Assembly (NCBI GenBank): GCA_946122785.1
Contig: CAMGYJ010000005.1
Coordinates: 87,600,547 to 87,664,546, forward strand
DNA: 64,000 nucleotides
Reading direction: 5' to 3'
Source of the DNA: Linum tenue
Lineage: Eukaryota; Streptophyta; Magnoliopsida; Malpighiales; Linaceae
The first letter of the stretch is position 1; every line of letters starts with the position of its first letter. A program made the translations under genes and the position numbers. Below the pieces are notes generated by a model. That model saw nothing but the letters and a program-made list of their open reading frames with translations. It did no database searches and had not been told where the DNA came from. Positions 1 to 11,537 of this stretch are shown here, piece after piece.

Positions 1-440
1 CTAAAGATAATTCTCAAGATTATTGTTCCAAAATCACTATTTTAATTTTTATTTAATGCATAACTAAAAATAATTCATGAGGAAGGGATAAAGCTTAATG
101 GTTTTGTCTCTTGTGTTCATGTTGTGTCTAGGCAATTTAACTCAAAGTAATATTTCGACATCGTCTAAGTATGATTTAAAACTAAAAATATTTGAAATTC
201 AATAAAATAAGTAATGTTAGTGGCTTGGTACAAATATATTCATTAATAAATTAATTATTTAATAATGATATTAATTCTTACGTACTTTTAATATTAGAAC
301 AATTGTTTTTACCTATAAGTTAAATGGGGCGAATGGAAGGGGATTGACCGAGCCCTAATTTGGTTATTTTTATTGTTTTTAAATATTTTTTTAAAAGAAA
401 AATATCTGAGAAGATTCTCGTCATTGCCCTTTCCGTCGAA
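1..440. other. AT-rich intergenic sequence, no gene seen
   Basis: AT-rich DNA with no coding or RNA feature I can support. Short open frames here have no recognisable family and no exon-like composition. Confidence 0.5.
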
Positions 441-627
441 ACAATTATGCTTCTTTTAGATTGGCTCAAACCACCTATTTTTTTCTCATACGATCAAAAT
501 CACGATTTTGGTACGATTTTAATCCCAATTTTAAACAATTTTAAGATCCACCGGTTTTATAGTAAAATTAGGATCAGAATCCCTAAGTAAAATCCTAAAA
601 TCTTACGATTTTATGATCCCGATTTTG
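440..627. repeat. Dispersed AT-rich repeat, copy 1
   Basis: About 185 bp rich in the words ACGATTTT and AAATCCTA. A clearly related copy lies at about 50830-51015 in the same orientation, sharing the order of motifs, including ATTTTATAGTAAAAT and the closing word GATTTTGACTGC. It ends where a gypsy gag relic starts. The family is not recognised; no terminal inverted repeats or target duplication could be fixed. Confidence 0.6.
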
Positions 628-2760
628 ACTGCATTGCCTCAAGAAGCACATAGGTTGAGACTTTTCTCATACTCCCTAAGCGTCAAGGCACAAAGTTGGC
701 TCAATAACCAACTTCCTCTCTCAATTGTCTCTTGGAACGACTTGGTGACAAAGTTCATGGAAAGATACTTCCTGCCTTCCAAGGAAAGGATGAAACCTTA
801 CGGGATGCTTGGAAGCGCTACATCGAATTCTTCCTTCGATACCCTCACATGGTTTCGATGAAGATTTCAAGACTGGAACATTCTACTACGGTATCTTCCA
901 AGAGGACCGTATGCTCATCGATTCTTTGTTTCAAGGGAAAATTCTTAACAAGAAACCTCTGCAATGATCGAGTTATTTGAAGAAATGACGACGAAGGGGT
1001 ATTATTGGGGCATGACGATGATAGGAAGACAAACTCAGGAAAAATGAGTTCATGCTACCGAGGCTAGCCCTTCACCTGAAGCAAAGATTTATGGGTTTAT
1101 TAAGGTGTTACTAAAGGATATAAGTCAAGGGAAGAGCCAACTAATGGTAAGTGAATGGTGTTCAATCCCTAATGGAGGAGTTCCAACTTATTATGGAAGC
1201 CACTACCCAGGAAGAGCAAGTCAATTTTATCTTAAATGCTAGGGCCACCACCAACAACAACACCTATAGAAACACATACAACCTGGGTTGGTGCAACCAT
1301 TCAAACTTTTCATGAGCATCACCAGAAAATTCGAGGCTTTCGGGTTTTCAACGGCCTGTCGATGGATATCATCCAAAACCTCTATTTCCTCAACCAAGGC
1401 CCAAAACTTTCAATCGCAACAATATCAACTGCAAGGTGGGCAAGGGTATCAACATCAACCATAACAACCCGACAAGATCTCCAAGCTCGAAGATCTTGTG
1501 ACCACCTTTGTGAGTTTGAGTTCTCAAAAGTTTGAGAAGACTGAGAAGTTCATGGAAGTTTCTACAAGAAAATTTTCCTTGGTTGAGGTAGGGCTATGAA
1601 GCTAGCAAGTGAGTTTCCAAAACTTGGAGACCCAAATCCCCAATCTCGCGGAAGTCCTCACCAGGGCCGTTCTAGAGTGTGTGCCAGCTGGCCCTCTGGC
1701 ACAGAGCCTCCAATTATTAGGGGCCTCCACCTAGATTCGTTAGTTAATCCGATCGTATATTGTAGGTTATATTTCTAGTGTATGATTAATTGATTATGAG
1801 TATGATGATGAATTTAATTATATTAATGAATACTAGTGTTAGTTATTGGTTAATAATCTCATGTATATATACACTAGACATGAATATTGATGAATACTAT
1901 TTGTGTTTCGAAAATCCTATTTGTATTAACAATACTACAAAACAAATCTTAATGAAATAGCTATGATAATATTTGAAAATGATCTCATGGAGACAACGAA
2001 AAATAGAAAGATAATATATAATTTATTTTACACAATATAGAATATATTACGTTTTGAATAATAATATTTTAATTATTTTAATTATATTATACTTATAGAA
2101 AGATCTCATGGGCCACATCTCAATTTTGGAACATGGCCTCCGCGATCCGTTGGACGGCCCTAGCCTCACTGAGAGACCTCAAGGAGCCTTACTTACCAAA
2201 CCGTAGCAAACCCCAAAGATTCAAGTGTGGGGTTGCATGTCATTTTGCTTAGAAGTGGGAAGGTGACTCAAGAGGTTGAACTAAAGAAAGTAGCATAAGA
2301 AGAATAAGCCCCTCCAACAGTGATCGAACAATATCCTAAGGAGGCAAAGAAATGCGAGGTTAGGAAGGCACCACCGATGAGTACAAGCCTCCCCTCCTTT
2401 CCCCTCAAGAGTTCACAAGGATTTTTTGGAGGCGAAGTTTGGTAATTTTATGAAGATGCTAATTAAAGAAGCTCCACGCCTTTGTCCCATTCTTGGAGGC
2501 TTTGGCTCATATGCTAAAGTATGCCTAATTCATTAACGAGCTTTTCGCCAAGAAGCGGAAGTTTGAAGACCTCGCCTCATCACCTTGAGCAAGGAGTGCA
2601 CCGCCATCATTGAAAACAAGCTCCCCCCAGAAGCAACAAGATCCAAGGAGTTTCACTATTCCCTTGTACATTAGTGCATTTCATGTAGAGAGATCCTTGG
2701 CGAATGTAGGAGCAAGCATTAATGTCATGCATTTCAAGTGTTATCATAAATTTGGACGAA
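613..2760 (+). pseudogene. Degraded Ty3/gypsy (Athila-type) gag-protease relic
   Basis: Frames broken many times still read as retrotransposon capsid. The first frame gives AQSWLNN and SWNDLVTKFMERYFLP, the usual gag core. After a frameshift near 780 it continues with KDETLRDAWKRYIEF and then FYYGIFQEDRMLIDSLF. Around 1480-1600 it reads SKLEDLVTTFV followed by a KFEKTEKFMEV-like stretch, matching the gag end of elements A (19827) and B (42800). Around 2575-2680 it reads LSKECTAIIENKLPPE, the segment just before the aspartic protease. An AT-rich stretch at about 1780-2110 interrupts it. No LTR is attached. This is a dead fragment, read as Athila-like from its similarity to A and B. Confidence 0.75.
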
Positions 2761-4160
2761 AGGGAGCGAAAACGGGATAAAGTGCTGGAAATTGCATGGA
2801 TCACAGTTCCAGGCAGATTATCAGGGGCAAGAGGGCGTGACGATTACAAGCAAACTGTGAAGATTGCAAGTTCCCATAAGCATTTGCACGTCTCGTTGGA
2901 ATTGCACACATCAAGGGTACAAGGCATGAAGATTGCAAGGAAACTGTGAAGTGTGTAAGTGAAACGATGCGTTTTGCCGTTTTGTGTCGACGTAACGGTT
3001 TCACTGCACTCATCACGGTCGTGACACCTGTCCGTGAAGATTGCATTGCGGTTATGAATATGAAGAGAGGGCAAATCTTTTTTGCTCATGCTTATGAGCT
3101 ACGGTCCTCTATTCTCATGGATTTAACAGAACAATCATGAATACAATGAGGATTATGGAAGAGGATGAGATTCATGCGTGGAGGCTTACCATAATGGAAA
3201 CTGAACGAACTAGAAGAGTCAGTGGTAGTAGACAACGACGTCATCACTTTAACAGTCAAACATAATTATTGACCGCCATGTAGGATAGATTTAACGGAAT
3301 TAGACGGCGAGTGACCAAAGATGATATAAAAGTGTAGTATCGGTGGCTGATTTGAAGGGTTTTTTATTCGGGTGGCTAAAGTGTTACAAATGAGTAATAT
3401 GGGTGACCAAACTTGCACTTCACCCCATATTTTCTTTTTTAGATTTATTTCCGAATGTTGTAGCTTTTATAGTTTATATATATCTTCTTTGGTCTTGATG
3501 TATTGATGTTCGATTAGGTTTCATTTATACTGTTTTAGTGGTGCTTCTAATTATATTAGGAATTTAAATATATGCTATAATATTAATTTTATATATTTAT
3601 TATTATCTTATAGTATATTGATTATTCCTTCTTGATATTCGTTTATTAGTTTTACTAATTTATCTATTATATAGAAAAATTATCATTAGTCATTCTAGTT
3701 ATACTATGTTTAGAAGGTTTTCTAATTATTAGATAATACTTGTTAGAAATATAGTTTTGGATGTTTTAAAAACTTTTGGGTACCAAAAAGTAATTAAAAT
3801 TTTGGTTTGGATGGAAAACTAGACGGATGCACCTTTTGACGACTTTAATGGTAACCAACAGTGTGGTATGTATGTCCCAATTCTCAAACTTAAATGGTAT
3901 GTATGTCTCAATTCTCAAACTTAAATGGTACACGAGGTATTTTAGTCTAGGTAATCACATATAACATATAAATATTAGGGTATTTATATAATAAATTATT
4001 TTAGGGTTGAGCTCGAGCCGAACTTTCGATCTTAATGATTTGTTAAAATTTAATAAATGAGCTGGCTCGTATTTGACTCGACTCATTTACATACGAGCCG
4101 AACATGAACTAGACAAAGCTACGTAGCTCAACCACTTGATTAGACCACTCGATTGACAAT
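2761..4160. other. Intergenic, with TE debris and a short tandem repeat
   Basis: No gene is supported. The piece ending at about 3424 (GGTGACCAAACTTGCACTTC followed by a short C run) looks like one end of a Mutator-like MITE, but no partner end was found. A stretch at 4000-4140 with alternating CTCGAGCC/GAGCTCG-like words resembles common plant repeat debris. The short frames at 2722-3140 match no family I know. Confidence 0.4.
3865..3926. repeat. Two-copy 31-bp tandem repeat
   Basis: Unit 3865-3895 is repeated directly at 3896-3926 with one mismatch (CCCAA versus CTCAA). It is non-coding and probably arose by replication slippage. Confidence 0.85.
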
Positions 4161-4165
4161 AAAAT

Positions 4166-4348
4166 TGTTAAAAACGCTCTGCTACGGATCGGGAAATCGC
4201 CGGAATCGACAAAGCAAGAATAGGAAAGCGAGAATCGAAAAACACAGACACACGATTTACGTGTGTCTGTGTTTTTCGATTCTCGCTTTCTTATTCTTGC
4301 TTTGTCGATTCCGGCGATTTCCCGATCCGTAGCAGCGCGTTTTTAACA
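4166..4348 (+). repeat. Hairpin 5' LTR of the copia element (89-bp arms)
   Basis: Left arm 4166-4254, loop ATTTA 4255-4259, right arm 4260-4348. The arms are 89 nt each, reverse complementary with two mismatches. The right arm is the ordinary 3' end of the LTR and runs straight into the PBS. The left arm is an inverted copy of the same segment, so the LTR still starts TGTTA and ends TAACA. U3, its TATA box and the start of R are missing, so this end cannot promote transcription in the normal way. Confidence 0.9.
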
Positions 4349-4401
4349 AGTGGTATCAGAGCCGCGGTTGGAAATCAGGCTAGGGTTTTCGATTCAGAAG
4401 A

Positions 4402-7400
4402 ATGACGTCGGTGAACATGAAGATCGAAAAGTTCACGGGGAAGAACAGCTTCGCTATATGGCAGATCAAGATGCAGGCTTTATTGAAACAGCAAGGGCTG
4501 TGGGGGCCGCTGTCTGCGAAATAGAAGAAGGCAGCGGTCGATGACGATGAGTGGAATACCCTGGAGGAGAAGGCTCACTCGACCATCATGCTATCGTTGT
4601 CTGATGACGTCATCATTGAAGTCGCTGCTGAGAAGACTGCCGCGGGCTTGTGGTTGAAACTAGAGAGTCTGTACATGACTAAGTCTCTAACCAACAAGCT
4701 GCATCTCAAGCAACGGTTGTTCAGCTTGAGGATGCAAGAAGGTACGCCTTTGAGGGAACATCTCGAACAGCTTAACTCTATTTTGTTGGATCTGCGTAAT
4801 ATAGATGTTCAAGTTGATGACGAGGATGCTGCCCTAATCCTGCTGGTTTCTTTGCCGAGTTCATATGAGAATTTCGTTGATTCTTTTATTGCTGGTAAAG
4901 AAAGCGTGTCGTTGGAGGATGTCAGGTCTGCTCTTCATACGAGAAAGATCAGGCATAAGGCGTCTGGATCTGGTACAGGTGGTGAGGCATCGGGTTTGGC
5001 TGTTACAGGTGGAAAGGGAAAGAAGAAATCTGGTAAAGGGAATTCGAGCAAGAATTCCAAGGGTCCCGGTCCACAGCCAGGTGATGCTTGTCACAACTGT
5101 AAGGAAGTGGGGCATTGGAAGTACCACTGTCCCAAGAGAAGAGGGCAACAGAAGAAACAAGGTTCAGTTGCCGTGGCAGAAGTGGACAACAGTTCTGAAG
5201 ACGATCTCGCCTTGGCTGTAGATGAGAAGGCACATCGTGGTGATGTGTGGTTTCTGGATACTGCAGCCTCATACCATATGTCTCTGAACAGGGATTGCTT
5301 CACAACCTACGAGCAGATAGATGGTGGTAACGTGGTCATGGCTAATGGAGCTGTTTGCAAGGTTGTTGGAATCGGGTCCATAAAGGTTCGAACACATGAT
5401 GGTTCGTTCTGTACCATGAATGATGTCAGGCATGTTCCACGAATGACGAAGAACCTGATCTCCTTGAGTCTACTCGACAGCAAGGGTTTCAGCTTCAAAG
5501 GAAAAGGTGGAGTTGTGTATGTCTGCAAGGGTTCGAGGAAGGTACTGAAGGGAGTGAAGCGTGGGACCTTGTATGCATTACAAGGGTCTGTGTTGTCTGG
5601 TTCTGCTGCAGTTGCATCGTCTCAGGTTCAACAGGAAGATATGACCACTCTCTTGCACATGAGACTGGGGCATATGAATGAACGGGGGATGCAAGTTCTA
5701 TCGAAGAGGGATCTTCTTTGCGGGCACAAGGTGCAGAATTTGGAATTCTGCGAGCATTGTGTGTTTGGGAAGCTACATCGCAGCAAGTTTCCCAATAAGG
5801 GTATCCACCGGACGAAGGGGATACTGGATTACCTCCACTCCGACTGTTGGGGTCCTTCACGAGTTGAATCCATTGGAGGCAGCAGGTATTTTCTGTCTAT
5901 TATTGATGATTATTCGAGATTTACTTGGATTTTCATGATGAAGCAGAAAAGTGAGGCTTTCACGAAGTTCAAGCAGTGGAAGACATTGGTGGAGAATCAG
6001 ACCGGTAAGAAGATCAAGAAGCTGCGAACGGACAATGGTCTGGAGTTCTGCAATTCTGAGTTCAACGAATTCTGCAAGGATGAAGGGATTGCCCGTCATC
6101 GGACCGTGAGAGATACACCCCAGCAGAATGGCGTTGCAGAAAGGATGAACCAGACATTGTTGGAGAGAGCTCGGTGCATGCTCTCTAATGCTGGACTAGA
6201 GAGAAGATTCTGGGCAGAAGCAGTAAACATGGCATGCTTCCTGATCAACCGTGGACCACACACAGGTATCGAGTTGAAGACTCCTTATGAGGTGTGGTAT
6301 GGTAAGCCTGCTGATTACTCTTCACTGAAAGTTTTTGGGTGTCCTGTTTATTATCACGTGGATGAGGGTAAACTGAACCCAAGGGCAAAGAAGGGTGTAT
6401 TTGTGGGTTACGGAGATGGAGTTAAGGGATTTCGAGTCTGGTCACCTTCTGAGCATCGAGTTATACTCAGTAGAAATGTGATATTTGATGAGAAGTCTAT
6501 GTTTAACCCCATGTTGAAGGTTACTATTGTTGAAGGTAGCAGGAATGTTGATAAACAGGTGGAGCTGCAAACTCTCAAAGAGAGTGAGTTTGATCACCAA
6601 GGTGGAGAAGATCAACATGATGAGGATGTCTCTGCATATCCAGAAACTTCAGAGTCCAGTGCACGAGCTAAACAGTCTATTGCTTCCGGTAGACCGAAGA
6701 GAGCGACTGCAGGAGTACCTCCACAGAGGTATGGCTTCGAGGACATGGTGGCTTATTCATTTCAGGTTGCTGAAGAAGTGGATGCAGGTGAGCCACAGTC
6801 CTATAGAGAAGCCGTTTCGGGTGGCGAAGCTGATCAGTGGCTTGCCGCAATGGGAGATGAGATGGAATCCCATGACAGGAATCAGACTTGGGAGCTTTGG
6901 GAGCTAGTCAAACGACCACAAGGAAGGAAGATTGTTACAAATAAGTGGATCTACAAGAAGAAGGAAGGAATCACTTCTAAAAAGGGCATGAAATTTAAAG
7001 CTCGGGTGGTTGCACGAGGCTTCTCGCAGAGGGAAGGAGTTGACTACAATGAGATTTTCTCACCAGTGGTCAGACATACTTCGATCAGAGTGCTACTAGC
7101 AATAGTGGCACATTATGACTTGGAGCTCGAGCAGCTAGACGTGAAGACAGCTTTCCTACATGGAGAGTTGGAAGAAGAAATTTACATGACTCAGCCAGAA
7201 GGATTCGAGGTTCCGGGAAAAGAAGACTATGTTTGTAAGCTGAAGAAGTCCTTGTATGGACTTAAGCAGTCTCCGAGGCAGTGGTACAAGAGATTTGAAC
7301 TGTTACATGCTTGAGTTGGGCTACAACAGAAGTCCATATGATTGTTGTGTATATCACAGCAAGGTAGAGGATGGTTCGATGATATATCTAGTTCTGTATG

Positions 7401-8356
7401 TGGATGATATGCTCATAGCTGCGAGGTCGAAGTCTAATATTCAGAAGTTAAAGGGGCTTCTCAGTGCTGAGTTTGAGATGAAGGATTTGGGAGCTGCTCA
7501 GAAGATCTTGGGTATGGAGATTTACAGGGACAGGTCGAAGAAGAAGCTTTTCTTGTCACAGAAGAGCTACATCCAGAAGATATTGTCGAGGTTTGGCATG
7601 TCTTCAGCAAAGCCCTTAAATACTCCTAGTGCTTCAAATGTTTATCTATCCTCAGCTTATGCACCGCAGTCAGAGGCTGAGAAGGAGTACATGTCGAGAG
7701 TCCCATATGCTAGTGCAGTAGGTAGCTTGATGTACGCTATGGTATGCACTAGACCTGATCTTGCACATGCTGTTAGTGTTGTCAGCAGGTTCATGATACA
7801 ACCTGGAAAGGAGCATTGGCAGGCTGTGAAGAGGATCTTCCGGTACCTTAAGGGTACACCTGATGTGGGGATTAGCTTCGAAAGTGATACAGAGTGCTTT
7901 TTGTCTGGGTATTCTGACTCGGACTATGCTGGAGATGTTGACACGAGAAGATCGATGACCGGTTATGTATTCACTCTTGGGAGTTCTGTAGTGAGCTGGA
8001 AGGCAACTCTGCAGTCGGCGGTGACATTGTCTACTACTGAGGCAGAGTATATGGTGTTGACAGAAGCTGCTAAGGAGGGAATATGGTTGAAGGGACTGGT
8101 TGGTGATCTGGGTCTACATCATGATCAGGCAGTGGTGTATTGCGACAGTTTGAGTGCAATATGCTTGGCCAAGGATCAAGTCCACCATGAGAGGACTAAG
8201 CACATCGATGTGAGGTATCATTCCTTGAGGACAGAGAAGAGGCTTAAGGTGAAGAAGGTTGGCACCGCGGATAATCCTGCTGATATGTTCACGAAGCCGG
8301 TTCCACATGGCAAGTTCCAACACTGCTTGGACTTGCTGAATGTCTTGAGTGGGTGA
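4402..8356 (+). pseudogene. Copia gag-pol polyprotein, one nonsense codon and one frameshift
   Basis: The ATG at 4402 opens a frame MTSVNMKIEKFTGKNSFAIW typical of copia gag. A TAG at 4522-4524 interrupts it; the same frame then runs to 7314. One extra A near 7297-7299 shifts the frame, and coding continues in the next frame to the TGA at 8354-8356, about 1,318 codons in all. Domains in order: UBN2-type gag; zinc knuckle [14 protein letters not shown] (5089-5130); protease LDTAAS (Asp codon 5257); GAG-pre-integrase with HxxxH and CxxC; integrase with Asp in HSDCWGP (5842), Asp in RTDNGLEF and Glu in [10 protein letters not shown] with [12 protein letters not shown] and YVDD (7397-7408); RNase H with SDSDYAGD and STTEAEY. 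Only two lesions suggest a fairly young insertion. Lineage TNT1/Tork-like is inferred from the sequence style. Confidence 0.93.
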
Positions 8357-8454
8357 CTCCGCCCTACGGGGCATTGATGGCGGGAGAGAGAGAGAGAAGG
8401 AGCAGAGTACATCACAGATTTCAGAGGAAGAGGATTCAAGTCAAGGTGGAGATT

Positions 8455-8783
8455 TGTTGATGTGATTTGAATCGGACTATCAGCCGCTACGACTGGTAAT
8501 CGGGGGGTTCGGGTTCTGGGCCTGGTATGTAACCGTTTCCTTTGCTAGATTGGATTAGGTTTAGACCCACATGGAGAGGTACTATAAATACTTCTCATAC
8601 TCCTCTGTAATCTGTAATCTCCTCGATATAGTGAAATTGGCTCTCTCTCGCCCGTGGACGTAGCTAACACACATCGTGTTAGTGAACCACGTAAATCGTG
8701 TGTCATGTTTTCAATTCTCGCTTTCGTATTCTTGCTTTGTCGATTCTAGCGATTTCCCGATCCGTAACAACGCGTTTATAACA
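8455..8783 (+). repeat. 3' LTR of the copia element
   Basis: 329 bp, TGTTGATGTG...TTATAACA. It holds the only intact promoter of the element, TATA box CTATAAATA at 8581-8589. The segment 8699-8783 corresponds to the right arm of the 5' LTR but differs from it by at least seven substitutions plus small indels; several changes are C-to-T or G-to-A at former CG/CNG sites, as expected for methylated plant DNA. Confidence 0.9.
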
Positions 8784-8788
8784 AAAAT

Positions 8789-9312
8789 CAACTATTTATA
8801 AAAACTAATGATCGACAACTCTTGTTTTCAAAAATAAAGCACATCCAACGACAATTGGAGTATGATCTGAAGTAGGACTATCGATTCGGTATTGTTTCCC
8901 AAGAGAGTTTATTATTTATTGGTCTTATTTCCCGCATCAGTTTCCCGCTCGATGAGCTAAATGGGACAGTGGGATTGTCGAATCCTATGGAACAAATGAC
9001 TTAATATATCAGAGCGATCAGGCATCCTTCAACCTAAATATCCAGTTTCAAGAAAAGCAAAAGGATGAACCACAGACAGGGACTAGCAAAATGATGTGCG
9101 CACTGGTAACCAAAACACCGTAAACCAGCAATATCTCAACATAACAGATGACAAAACAACCAAGGACAACAATGTATATGATGGTGACAATCCCCCGAAA
9201 AAAGGAACCACCACCATGTCGTTCCCGTCCAACAAAACCAAAATTCCTAACATCCAACAAACAAAACTGCTAGATAACTGATAAAGCATAGCTCAAACAA
9301 ACCACCCCAAAT
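8789..9312 (-). other. 3' flank and probable 3' UTR of RPL4
   Basis: No second gene is visible. The part next to 9312 must contain the RPL4 3' UTR and polyadenylation region on the minus strand; the exact end cannot be read from sequence alone. Short frames on either strand at 9048-9290 have no family signature. Confidence 0.5.
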
Positions 9313-11267
9313 TTACTGGGATACACCAAGCCATTTGGAGAATATCTCGAACTCGGTGTAATCGCTCTCCGACACCATAGTTTGGTACCATGCTTTCCCA
9401 GCAGCCTTGATGGCAGATGCCTCCTCCTGCAGAAAAGTCAACCCCCACAAGTTTACAAAACAAACAACGGATTAGCAAACCATTGTTCAGAGAAACGGAA
9501 ACTTAACAATATCGAAATGAACGCACACCAAAAATAGTTAATTGCAACAAGTGCACTTTCGAGAAGATCAAGCAGTACTGTAAGATACCGTAAGTTCCAG
9601 TAACTCATTTACCTAATAATCAGGAAGTTTATACAGAAATATCAAAACAGAAACCACTTCAAGAGGTTGCTGAACATTGGGGGACCAATCCATAGAGATT
9701 AAATGCAAAGAACTAGCTTTGGCATCACCAGCAATCCAACCAATAACGAAGATGATTGGACAATAGCATTATACTGGTTCAAGAAATTCATCAATTCCAA
9801 CCTTACTAAGACACTATTCCAGGTTCAACTAAAACACCTGGCACAAACTGAACAGAGAGTTTCAAACATCACAAACATATCCAATACCGAAGGCAACAGG
9901 CTAAACAAAGTAATTACAGGTACATGGAAATATATTAGACTATAATCTGCTAGTCTAATTACCATGTTCCGATTAACATTCAACATGTAACAATTAACAC
10001 CACACCAACCCGATAGAGCAATGAGTCATTAAAAGCTCTACAACAAACACCTTCATCCTATTTGATTAAGTCACCAATGTAGAAAAAAGCCATTGCAGGC
10101 AATCAAGCCCTTAGGGCATACAATTATGTAATAGAGTAAGAGAAAATTATCATATACCTTGCTGATGGGAGTTCTCTTCTTGTCGAGCTTCTCCTTCTTG
10201 GCCTTCACACGCTGAGCCTCAGCCAACAAGGACATCCTCCTAGCGGTCTTGGCATACGGGTTCAACTTAAGCATCACATTCAAGTTCTTCAGAGGATTCT
10301 TCTTCAATGGAGCTCTCTTCACTTCCTTCTTGATGGGCTTCACCACAGACTGAACCTCGTCAGAGTTGATAATCCTAGCCAAATCAGCATTCGCCATCTT
10401 AGCCCTAGGGAGCACATACCCGTTCTTCTTCTCAGCAGCCTTGTCAAAGGAGCCGTAGATGGAGTCCAGCTTCTCAAAAGCCGACCTGGTCCAGATCACA
10501 AATCGACCCAAGTGGCCACCAGGGGCTAGCTTAAGAAGATTCAAACGGTCGACATTGGCCACCTCCACCCCAGGAATGTTGCGGAAGGCCTTCACCAGCT
10601 TAGCGCCTTCAGTTCCGTACACAACCAAAGGTCCCTTGCGAGAAATATACCTCCTGTTCCTCATCTTCCCTTTCCCGGGACGAATCCCGACGCTGTCCTT
10701 GGCCTTCTCGGCATCAGCATAAGCTCCGATCTCCTTGAGCAGCTTGATAGCGGTGGATGTCTTCTCGACACCCTCTGCGGAGTCGTTGATCACCAGAGGC
10801 AACTCTGGAACGGTGTCGATCCGGTGGCCGCGAGCCATCACCAGCGAAGGAATGGCCGAGGCGGCGATTGCAGAAACGACGGCGTACCTCTTCTGGTTGA
10901 CGTTGATCCTCCGGTGCCAGCGGCGCCAGATCTTGGTCGGAGCGAACATGCGACCTCCTCGGCACATGTTCCCGAAGGCACCCTGACCGGCACGGTGAGT
11001 TCCTCCACCGGGAACACGGGGAATACGGGAGACGGCGCGACCGGTACCCCAGGACTCGGCGGAGGTCTGGTGGCCGGCCTTCTTGGACACGGCGTAGGGT
11101 TGGCGGCTGTTCTTCGACATGTTGGAGTGAACAAAGTTGACGACGTCGGGTCTGATAGAGGCCCTCATAACGTCGGGCAGGGGAACGGTGGCCGGGGAAT
11201 CGGTGGCCATATCGTTCATGGTGGGAAGGGTTTGGACGGAGACAAGGGGACGAGCGGCGGCTGCCAT
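9313..11267 (-). CDS. RPL4: Cytosolic 60S ribosomal protein uL4 (RPL4)
   Basis: Two coding exons on the minus strand. Exon 1, 11267-10158, starts [14 protein letters not shown] and ends ...TPISK at AAG|GT. The intron is 10157-9427 (731 bp, GT...AG). Exon 2, 9426-9313, encodes [17 protein letters not shown] and ends SKWLGVSQ before TAA (9313-9315). Total 407 aa, the usual length of plant uL4. Family signatures: [20 protein letters not shown] (the loop that reaches into the peptide exit tunnel), [20 protein letters not shown], the MARGHRID stretch, and the basic plant-type C-terminal extension with [20 protein letters not shown]. It is a structural protein of the large ribosomal subunit in the cytosol. 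No lesions are seen, so it is very probably functional. The ATG is the first in frame and follows a short leader with a telo-box. Confidence 0.97.
9427..10157 (-). other. RPL4 intron
   Basis: Starts GTATATGATA and ends TTTTCTGCAG on the minus strand. Phase 0: exon 1 ends on a complete Lys codon and exon 2 begins with Glu. It is AT-rich and has no recognisable insertion. Confidence 0.93.
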
Positions 11268-11500
11268 TTCTTTTGGTTTGGGGGAACGGCTGCCGAAATG
11301 CTAATTAGGGTTTGGGGCCAAGGGTTGAGAGGAAGCGTAGGAATTTATAGTGGGGAGTTTTTCTGGATCCCTTTCTCTCGTCTAGGCTAGGGTCCATAAT
11401 TCGTTTCGTTAAAAGCGGCCAGCATAGGATGGATATAGACCCGTAAACTTCTGTTCATTTACGCTAGGCCCAAATGGAACTTCCATTGTAAGATGGGCTT
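11268..11500 (-). promoter_or_regulatory. RPL4 promoter and 5' leader
   Basis: On the minus strand a TATA-like box CTATAAATTC lies at 11341-11350, about 75 nt above the ATG. A telo-box AAACCCTAA is at 11305-11313 in the leader. Site II words TGGGCC (minus, 11467-11472) and TGGGCT (plus, 11494-11499) lie further up. Telo-box plus site II is the known signature of plant ribosomal protein genes, expressed in dividing cells. The TSS position is inferred. Confidence 0.75.
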
Positions 11501-11537
11501 TAACTTTTCGCTTTGTAGGCTTCCAAACCCTGTTAAT

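Larger units (their letters stand above)
4166..8783 (+). mobile_element. Nearly complete Ty1/copia retrotransposon, TNT1/Tork-like
   Basis: A 4.6-kb element flanked by the 5-bp target duplication AAAAT (4161-4165 and 8784-8788). The 3' LTR is 8455-8783, preceded by the polypurine stretch AAGGTGGAGAT. The 5' LTR is 4166-4348 and is abnormal: a hairpin of the LTR's own 3' end, lacking U3. The primer binding site TGGTATCAGAGC (initiator tRNA-Met type) is at 4351-4362. Between them lies one gag-pol frame with the copia order gag, protease, integrase, RT, RNase H. AAAAT is a low-complexity word, so the target duplication alone is not decisive, but it coincides exactly with TG...CA termini on both sides. 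Confidence 0.93.

Noticed and set aside
2722..3140. Overlapping frames on both strands
   Set aside because: Mutual shadows in GC-balanced intergenic DNA after a gag relic; no similarity recognised.
5495..5860. 121-codon minus-strand frame in the copia element
   Set aside because: Antisense to the GAG-pre-integrase/integrase coding region.
10824..11390. 188-codon plus-strand frame overlapping RPL4
   Set aside because: Antisense shadow of the highly conserved uL4 coding exon; its Gly/Val/Thr-rich composition follows from codon bias of the real gene.
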